Shown in pieces: positions 57,601 to 64,000 of a stretch of 64,000 bases of DNA. The notes under the pieces were generated by a model. It ran no database searches and was not told the origin of the DNA. It saw only the letters and a list, made by a program, of their open reading frames with translations. The DNA is taken from contig OY720345.1 of the NCBI GenBank assembly GCA_963082975.1, forward strand, positions 25,428,611 through 25,492,610, read 5' to 3'. The translations under genes were made by a program, and so were the position numbers. Within the stretch, counting starts at the first letter, position 1; each line of letters begins with the position of its first letter. This stretch comes from Labia minor (lineage: Eukaryota > Arthropoda > Insecta > Dermaptera > Spongiphoridae).

Positions 57601-60600
57601 CAGTGTGGTACGCTTTCGTACTAACCACTAAACCTCTGAAGAATCTATTTAATTTATATATATATATATTGAAATGATATTTCCTTTTGTGTGAAATTTG
57701 TGGGTCGTTTTGTTTTTTGTTTAAGATGTTTGTTTTTGTCTCTATCTCTTTCTCTCTTATTGGTATTAATTAATTATTAATTAATATTTTATTTTAATTT
57801 AATATTAATTAGTAATTAGATATTCTATAAAGATGCAACCAATTAAAATTATTATAAATTTTATTAAATTATAATTGGCTTTGTAGTTTATAAAATAATA
57901 AAAGACATTGTAATTGGATTGGATTGAGGAAAATCGTGACGTGTGTCTGTGTTGGGAGTTTGATTATAGTCTTTGTTAAAGATTCATTCTTATCTAAACC
58001 ATGAAATATATATATAGTGAGGACGTTTAATTTTTCCCTCCCCAATTTTTGTAAATTTTTATGTTCCGGATGCTGAATTCACCGTCCAAAGTTCAGTTAT
58101 CATTCCCTTATATATTTGAACAAAAAGAATTATTAAAAAATTAAATAATTCTCTTAAAAATTGGAAGAAACTCCAGAAAGCCAGGAACCTCATCTAAAAG
58201 CCCCCAAAGAAGGATGTCTTGGTCTTTATAACGAATTGGAACTCAATTAGGACCAAATCTACGATGAAGAAAGAACGGATACAACACACACGGATAAGAC
58301 TTTATTTTTATGATTTTATTCTTTCCTTACTTTATGTTAATTACTTTATCTTAATTTCCTTAATATTAATATTGTATAATTTAAATTATTTCCTGTCGAT
58401 TATAAAAGATTTAAATCTAGTAAAATAAATTCTAGTTGCAATTTTTTTCTTTTAAATTGGAAACCAATAAAAATTTTTTTTATTATTCTCTTTTGTGTAT
58501 CTTAATTGTGTTATTCCTACAACTTTCTCTATCTCTCATTCCACGTTGGATCTTAGTTATCTGATTGCTTGTCTTTTTTTTTAAACAAAATATATATGTT
58601 TCAGCCAGCCGAATATGAATGGGATTTGTCCCTTCAAGGGCACATTTTATCCGCTTTTTTTTATGGATATTTGAGCACACAATTTGTTGGCGGTCTTCTC
58701 TCTACCCGGTTCGGCGGTCACCTAATGATGGCAATTACAGTCGGTGTTCCAGCTCTTCTCACAATTTTCGTACCATTCATGGCTCAAACTGGAGCTTGGG
58801 GGGTGATCATCATTCGTTTGTTTATCGGCGTCTTCTCGGTACCATTTGTTGTAAATGTTTTTTGTAAATATTAAATTTTAATGAATATTTTTTAAGGGGG
58901 TATTATATACTTCAAATCAAGAATTTTGGAGTCATTGGGCGCCAACCCATGAACGAAGTGTCCTTATGACGTTCACAAATATGGGAGCAAATGTCGGTTT
59001 AATTTGTTCCATGTTTATCGGTGGAGTACTTACAGAAAATTTTGGATGGCGATGTCTCTTTTATATCGCTGGTAGGTAGTAATACGAGGGATATTCAATA
59101 AAGACATATGGCTATAGCTCAAAAACTGTTTATTTGACTCTTACAAAATTCAGACTATTTTTAAACATAATCACCCCTACAGTTATGCATTTATCCCATC
59201 TTTCTTGCAGATTTCTAAGTTGACCTGTGATAAGCTTCAAAAATTGGATTGGGGGGTCTTATCTCATCCTGCCTACAGTCCCGCCCTCGCCCCATCTGAT
59301 TTTTACCTGTTTGAACCACTCAAAGACGCCCTTCGAAGAAAAAGATTTGCTAATATTGAGAAAGTTAAGGAAGTGTTGCAAAAGCGGCTTCGCCAAGGGA
59401 ATTAGGAAACTGCAAGATAGATGGGACAAGTACATAACTGTGGGGATGATTATGTTGAAACATAACCTGAATTTTGTAAGAATCAAATAAACCGTTTTTG
59501 AGCTATAGACATTTGTCTCTTTACTTATTGAATGATCCTCGAATTATTTAAAAAACATTCATATTCATGCCTGTGAATACCTAAGTCACCTATAGTTAAT
59601 TTGTTAATAATTTATTTTATTTTTAGGATTTCTTGGAGTTTCATGGGCACTTCTCTGGTATTTTTTGGCCAGTCAAACACCAGAAAAAGACAAATTTATT
59701 AATAGAAAAGAATTAATATATTTGAAAAAACATCTTGGCGAAGGAGATCATTCAAAAGTAACTTATTTTTCTATATTTATACTATATATATTGGATTATT
59801 GAATATTTAATATAATTTATTATTATGATAATATGATAAATGATGGTTTATAGAAAAAAATAAGTCACCCATGGAAATCGATTTTAACATCACCGCCTGT
59901 TTGGTCTCACACAGTTGTATTAACAATTTCTTTTTGGTGTTTCAATATATTTCACAATCAAATGCCAACCTATCTAAAAGGTAGGGATTGATTCTATTTC
60001 TATTCAAATAACGATTTCCTATTATGAATTAAATATGAAATTTAATTAATTTAACATTCACATTTTATAAATTCTGCCTCACAGAACTTATGTCTATTTC
60101 CAAAATGTCCCAAATAAATTATTATATATTGTTTGAAGGAAAACTCAGAGATCTTGTACATATAATCGGTTAAATGGAAAATTATTTAAAAAATGTAATA
60201 TGTATATTTATATTTTAATTTTTAAAAAACAATCCTTAAAAAACAATATAAAATAATTTAAATCTTTATTTTTGTAATAATAAAAAACAAAATTGAATCA
60301 GAAAAACTCATTTTCTATAAATTTCAAGTGATTAAATAAGAGTTTTATATTTTTTAAATGATATAAAATATGTTAACTGATGTATGGTTGATTTTGATAA
60401 AACTTTACCAGTAGATTCCTTTTGTGATTCTATACAAACTTTCCTCAAGTAGTATGTCGCTTGTAGTTTACAAGATAAAATTTATTAAACTTTGCATCTA
60501 GCTATGAATGAGAATGAGCAGCCATTTAATAATGTTTTATTGACTAATTCACAAATAATTATTCACTTATTCACTAATTTTCGGTTTTTATAAGTTCGGT

Positions 60601-63550
60601 TTGGATATAGGAAAATTATTTAATTAATTAATTTTTCAATCTTCTTATATACAAATCGAACTTATAAAAACAGAAAATTATTGAAGTCAAATAATAAAAT
60701 ATGGTAGCTAAATAGAATATCAATGGATTTATATTCAAACTTTAATGATTTTAATCTCATAAATTAGATGCGACCGCCACATACTGCTTAAGAAAAGTTT
60801 GTTTTGAAAGAAAAAAGGAATCTTCTGGTATAAAGTTTTATCAAAATCTATCATACATTGGTTAGACTAAACAATTACCTAAACAATGAATCCCCTGCTT
60901 TATTTTGAAACACCAATTTTTAGCCACTTAAATCTGCACTTATGCACAAAAACTATTTTCCTAGTCACATTAAAATGAAATAAGAGTTGAAGCTATTTGG
61001 CAAGGCAAATGGCTTTTGCCTAGGGGAAATGCTATTTTTCTAAAATTGCCATCTGCTTTCGACATATGCATTTATTTGAGACCATAAAAATCACCCTTTT
61101 TGGATGTAAACAAATATTACCCTCATTGCAGAAAATGATTTTTTATGAAATAATGTATCTATTTCAATTTGCTCTAAAATTCAATTTGTAATATTTTCCC
61201 TCAGTATAAATTTATATTTGATTTAAGTTCTTGTGAATTTTCAAATGTATTTTATTAAAATTTAAATTTCAAAGAAAACAATTTCGAAATTGATTTTTTT
61301 TTTATGATTTTCAACTTGGTTCATGATATCATGATCATCCACAGTAAATATAGGTATTAACAATTCTTAACATTACAAACACTTTCATTTTTCCAAATGC
61401 TCAGAAATTAGTCCAAATTGTAATACATTTTAACAATTTCTACACCTTATGCAACTGTGATCTTTCTATAGTGTTTAATTACCTTACTATACAAAAATAT
61501 CAATTTTAGAGGAAATTGAAATCAAAATAAAGGAGGATATTTTATTTTTCTTATAGCTATATAACTTTTATTTGATCACTATATATATATATACAATATA
61601 TATATTCCAAATCTAAAATAGACAGCTCCATTTTTAATGTGTGAAATTAGTTTAATCATTTTTAATAGTTTTAATTGCAAAGTACGTCAACGATGGACGA
61701 ATCCAAACATACATATAAACATACATTATCACTATTCACTTGAATAAATATTTGTTTTACTATTTTCTTTTTAGATATTTTAGACTTTGATTTAGATAAT
61801 GTAGGCTATTTATCAGCACTACCTTATTTATGCATGTGTGTGATGCTTTTATCATCGGGTTCTCTTGCTGACTATCTTCTTGCTCATGAAATTTTACCTG
61901 TTACAAGGGTAAGAATAAATTAATTATTTGAATATTCTATTATTTATTTATAAATAGTCAATATATTAAATCAGGTGTGTTATATTATCTATTATAAACT
62001 ATAATGATGTGGGGAGGGCCTCTTTATAAAAAGGAACAATTTTATTTAGTTCTATAAAATTTAATATTAACTATAATAGAAAATAGTTTTCAAATCAAAT
62101 AATTGGCAACTAGATGAGGTTTTTATATGTCGGATGTATGCAGTTAGGAGAAATTAAGGCAATAAATATAAAAAAAAAATTTCAAAAAATTATATTCTAT
62201 GAAAGGACAGCGCCTGTCAAGATGGTTGCCGCCTAAGCGGGGTAAAGGTGTTCTATGATCAGTAGAACGGGTTCTCTCAACCTTTATCTTGATTTTCTTG
62301 ATCGGATGCCCTTCATAACATAAACATATACTGTATAATTATGTGGATATTGAGAAAAAGATTTTGGATTATTGTCTGTTTTAAATTATTTTAGATCAGA
62401 AAATTATGTGTCATTGCTGGAATGGGAGGGATTGCTGTTTTTATAACATTACCTATTTTCGTTACAAGCACAGCAGGTAAGCACATTATACTATTATAAA
62501 TCAATTATTTATTAAGTTGATTTTAAGATAATATTTTTTAACTAAGTTTTTTAACTCCAGTTTAAAATTATAAATATGAAATATAATTTCATTTTATTTT
62601 TAGGTACGGTTGCTTGTTTGGCTGCAGTCCAAGCTTCCAATGCAATAATCTACGCTGTGATGCTCGTTAACCCTCTTGATCTCTCTCGTGAAAATGCAAC
62701 GGTGATTTTTGGCATTAGTAACACAATTGGGGGGTTGGCAGCTATTCTTGGACCCACTTTTACTGGATATATAACCATAGATAAGGTATATTTTATATTT
62801 CTTTGTTATTCAATATATTATAAATAAAAAAGAGTTCACGACTGTTTTTGTAAATAAATATGTATTTAATATTATCTATGACCAATTTTTTTGTGATCGA
62901 CTTTATTGTAGTTAACAATGAATCTAATATCAAAATTTATTTCGATTTGAATGAATGTATTTACAGATTTTAAGATTATATAGTGCTAAATTTTAATATT
63001 TTCCTCCTCATATCTTATAATATAAAATATATCTTAATTTAATCAAATATAAATTTTCATTATCAATGTTTATTAATTTATTTTAAATTTAGAGTCTAAG
63101 TCTTTCAAATCTAAATTTTAGAGTAGCTTATATTATTGATTGCCAGCCGTATCACTGATTGCCTACATTCAAGGGGCAAATGAAATGGTATAAATAAAAA
63201 TTATTACATATATTATTATATAATGTTAATTGAGGTTTAAGAAACCTGATTATTTTATGGAATGCTTCGAGTAATACAATTAAGATTATTTAAAATTAAT
63301 TCTAAAATTATATTGATAAATATCATAATTATATTTAAAAATTATTATCTATATACATTACTTTTTTAAATAAAATTTTTTTTATCAATTATAGAATAAT
63401 CACAAAGGATAATCATTAATTAACATTTATTTACAGACTATTGGAAGTTGGCATATCGTTTTTATGGTCACGTCAGGTCTTTCCATTTTCGCCATTATTT
63501 TTTATTGTATTTTTGGATCTGGAAAACGACAGCCATGGGCCGATAAATAA
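51677..63550 (+). CDS. SLC17-family (sialin / anion-cation symporter) transporter
   Basis: A major-facilitator transporter of the SLC17 family, whose members carry organic anions, phosphate, glutamate, sialate or nucleotides across plasma or vesicle membranes. Exons: 51677-51726, 55034-55196, 58605-58838, 58897-59071, 59627-59757, 59854-59980, 61775-61908, 62395-62476, 62604-62785 and 63437-63550, all GT-AG and in frame, giving 463 residues. Evidence: the TM1 region GRAVLSIAIVAMTNP, the loop YEWDLSLQGHILSAFFYGYL, the MFS signature GGLLSTRFGGHLMM, FWSHWAPTHERSVL after TM4, GWRCLFYIAG, ASQTPEKDKFINRKEL and SWHIVFMVTSG in the last helix. Twelve helices are plausible. In TM4 the sequence RLFIGVFSGV replaces the usual RxLxGLxEGV: Arg is kept but the conserved Glu is Ser. 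The substrate cannot be told. Exon 1 (16 codons) is the least certain. Introns hold three mariner relics, a hairpin, an R1, an R4 and an R5 copy. A poly(A) signal is at 63581-63586. Confidence 0.95.
51850..51926. repeat. 76-bp hairpin with mariner-like ends
   Basis: Arms of 28 bases, starting GGGTGTCCCAAAATGAAAGA, pair across a 20-base loop with one mismatch. GGGTGTCCCAAAA after TATA is typical of mariner/Tc1 terminal repeats, so this may be an element reduced to its two ends. A G-run (51929-51949) follows. It is in SLC17 intron 1. Confidence 0.85.
51950..54470. other. Bulk of SLC17 intron 1
   Basis: About 2.5 kb of very AT-rich DNA. No repeat family, exon or RNA gene is recognised. Confidence 0.5.
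54475..54867 (+). pseudogene. mariner relic, copy 1 of the 59083 subfamily
   Basis: In SLC17 intron 1. It is nearly collinear with 59083-59543: CTCATCCTGCCTACAGTCCC, AAGATTTGCTAACAATAATG, GGAAGCTGCAAGATAGATGG and AAATAAACCGTTTTTGAG. The edges TACGAAGACAATTCAATAAG and, reversed, TCGAGGGTCATTCAATAAGT are terminal repeats. Only the C-terminal part of a transposase remains, with frameshifts. Confidence 0.8.
55458..56108 (+). mobile_element. R1 element, full-length copy
   Basis: In SLC17 intron 2, 651 bp. It starts ACCGACCGACGATAG and ends GGCCACAGGTCAACTT. It is very close to 2150-2767 but has a longer GTCCGTCCGTCCGTC run and a CATCAGTGGGATGAATTG segment lacking in that copy. Confidence 0.8.
56109..56921. 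other. SLC17 intron 2 sequence, nothing recognised
   Basis: AT-rich with no exon or named repeat. Confidence 0.5.
56922..57400 (+). pseudogene. mariner relic, internally deleted
   Basis: In SLC17 intron 2. The ends TACGTGGGGAGGACAAAAGT and, reversed, TACGAGTGTAGGTCAATAAG are degenerate terminal repeats bounded by TA. The plus strand still reads LLPHPPYSPDLAPSDYFLFA, the YSPDLAPSD core of mariner transposases, followed by the GMKKIGN-type end with stops. It belongs with 24250-24729. Confidence 0.82.
57530..57640 (-). other. tRNA-like SINE head
   Basis: On the minus strand GGTTTAGTGGTTAGTACG resembles an A box and ACTCGAATTCGGGC a B box about 30 bases later. No acceptor stem forms, so it is not a working tRNA. 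Confidence 0.35.
57640..57880 (+). mobile_element. R7-related fragment
   Basis: Positions 57683-57880 match 22417-22605 in the opposite orientation (TTGTGGGTCGTTTTGTTTTT, TATTCTATAAAGATGCAACC). It is a part-copy in SLC17 intron 2. Confidence 0.6.
59083..59543 (+). pseudogene. mariner relic, copy 2
   Basis: In SLC17 intron 4, 12 bp after the exon 4 donor. The ends TACGAGGGATATTCAATAAA and, reversed, TCGAGGATCATTCAATAAGT. A plus-strand frame (59205-59405) reads HPAYSPALAPSDFYLFEPLK then ALRRKRFANIEKV, the YSPDLAPSD mariner core with Asp changed to Ala, and ends early. The tail GIRKLQDRWDKYITVG is in another frame. It is 461 bp and not functional. Confidence 0.85.
60380..60870. mobile_element. 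R4 element, long copy
   Basis: In SLC17 intron 6. GATAAAACTTTACCAGTAGA at the left is mirrored by TATAAAGTTTTATCAAAATC at the right. Internal AAGTTCGGTTTGGATATAGG and its inverse relative AATCGAACTTATAAAAACAG form a second palindrome. Confidence 0.7.
60871..61774. other. Rest of SLC17 intron 6
   Basis: AT-rich. No feature was recognised. Confidence 0.5.
62205..62312 (-). mobile_element. R5 SINE, truncated copy
   Basis: In SLC17 intron 7. It has AAGGACAGCGCCTGTCAAG, GATCAGTAGAACGGG and CAACCTTTATCTTGATTTTC. The B-box end is missing. Confidence 0.6.
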
Positions 63551-63580
63551 ACTCATTTTTTTTGTATAATATTAAGTTTT

Positions 63581-63586
63581 AATAAA
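63581..63586 (+). terminator. Candidate poly(A) signal of the SLC17 gene
   Basis: AATAAA 31 bp after the stop codon, with a T-rich stretch downstream. Confidence 0.5.
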
Positions 63587-63651
63587 ATATTTATTTACAC
63601 AAAATTCAATTTGTATTTCTTTAAATAGAGTTTTCTATAATTTTGTAGATA

Positions 63652-63987
63652 TACAGGGTCATCGAAAAAGGTGGACGGGATTTTGTTGTACAACTATTCG
63701 ATAAATAAACACGTCATCAACACCAAATTAACGAGATTGAGTAGCATTATAAATATTTTGAGTAGCATTTACTCGAAGTCAGTGGGCGCATGCGCAGTTA
63801 CATTGGTGACGATGAAAACTATCTGAACAAAATCTTATTCAGTAATGGGGCAACATTTCACACATCGAAACTTTTATAAAAAAGTTTAAGATTTTTTGTG
63901 TCTTTTATATATATAAATATTCCACCATTTGTATTCCGGTTTTTATTACTCTTCGAAATCCAGTCCGCCTTTTTCGATGATCCTGTA
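63652..63987. mobile_element. mariner-type MITE, 336 bp
   Basis: The left end TACAGGGTCATCGAAAAAGG and the right end read in reverse, TACAGGATCATCGAAAAAGG, differ by one base. The match extends to GGACTGGATTT with a few changes. TA flanks both sides. It has no coding frame and lies 100 bp downstream of the SLC17 stop. Confidence 0.85.
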
Positions 63988-64000
63988 TATTAAAAACAGT

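Noticed and set aside
59205-59490. Possible active mariner transposase
   Set aside because: Only the C-terminal third is present, the YSPDLAPSD core has Asp changed to Ala, and the tail is in another frame.

Overview
The window is about 75-80% A+T. Its genes are split into many small exons with GT-AG introns, and it is full of degenerate transposons, so it is nuclear DNA of a eukaryote. The gene set (an invertebrate-type two-pore potassium channel, COQ5, an ERdj5-type PDI, an SLC17 transporter), the mariner, hAT and LINE relics, and a proline-rich secreted protein of an arthropod-like type suggest an arthropod. I cannot name the species from the sequence alone.

Five protein-coding genes could be rebuilt exon by exon, with splice sites and phases that agree throughout. 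(1) A K2P potassium channel on the + strand, 12 exons, 3667-37453. Its first coding exon was not found, and its intron 4 is 14.4 kb. (2) A secreted proline-rich protein with six cysteines on the - strand, 7 exons, 10496-17848, lying wholly inside that intron 4. (3) COQ5 on the + strand, 6 exons, 42317-45276. (4) A DNAJC10/ERdj5 co-chaperone and disulfide reductase on the - strand, 14 exons, 45501-50164, with a J domain, four active thioredoxin motifs and a C-terminal RDEL. (5) An SLC17-family anion transporter on the + strand, 10 exons, 51677-63550. COQ5 and DNAJC10 converge tail to tail 224 bp apart. DNAJC10 and SLC17 diverge across 1.5 kb.

Layout: 1-3.7 kb holds tandem repeats, a SINE and a 620-bp element. 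3.7-37.5 kb is the channel gene, its introns packed with repeats and the nested gene. 37.5-42.3 kb is intergenic with an internally deleted mariner. 42.3-50.2 kb is COQ5 and DNAJC10. 51.7-63.6 kb is the SLC17 gene with three mariner relics in its introns. The window ends in a 336-bp mariner-type MITE.

The non-coding part is organised. I separate several recurring families and name them R1-R7 only for this report. R1 has ACCGACCGACG ends. R2 has ACTATCTCGC ends. R3 has ACTTTCCCACATA ends. R4 has GATAAAACTTTACC ends. R5 is a tRNA-derived SINE. R6 is a roughly 0.45-0.8 kb family. R7 carries CGAGCC boxes. There are also five mariner relics of at least three subfamilies, a 287-bp hAT MITE with a clean 8-bp target duplication, a 207-bp MITE with a 7-bp target duplication, a 76-bp hairpin, and an apparently perfect 215-bp inverted repeat. 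I found no bacterial-type system, CRISPR array, rRNA or functional tRNA. The points of most interest are the antisense nested gene, the altered motif in the SLC17 transporter, and several apparently uncatalogued non-autonomous elements.
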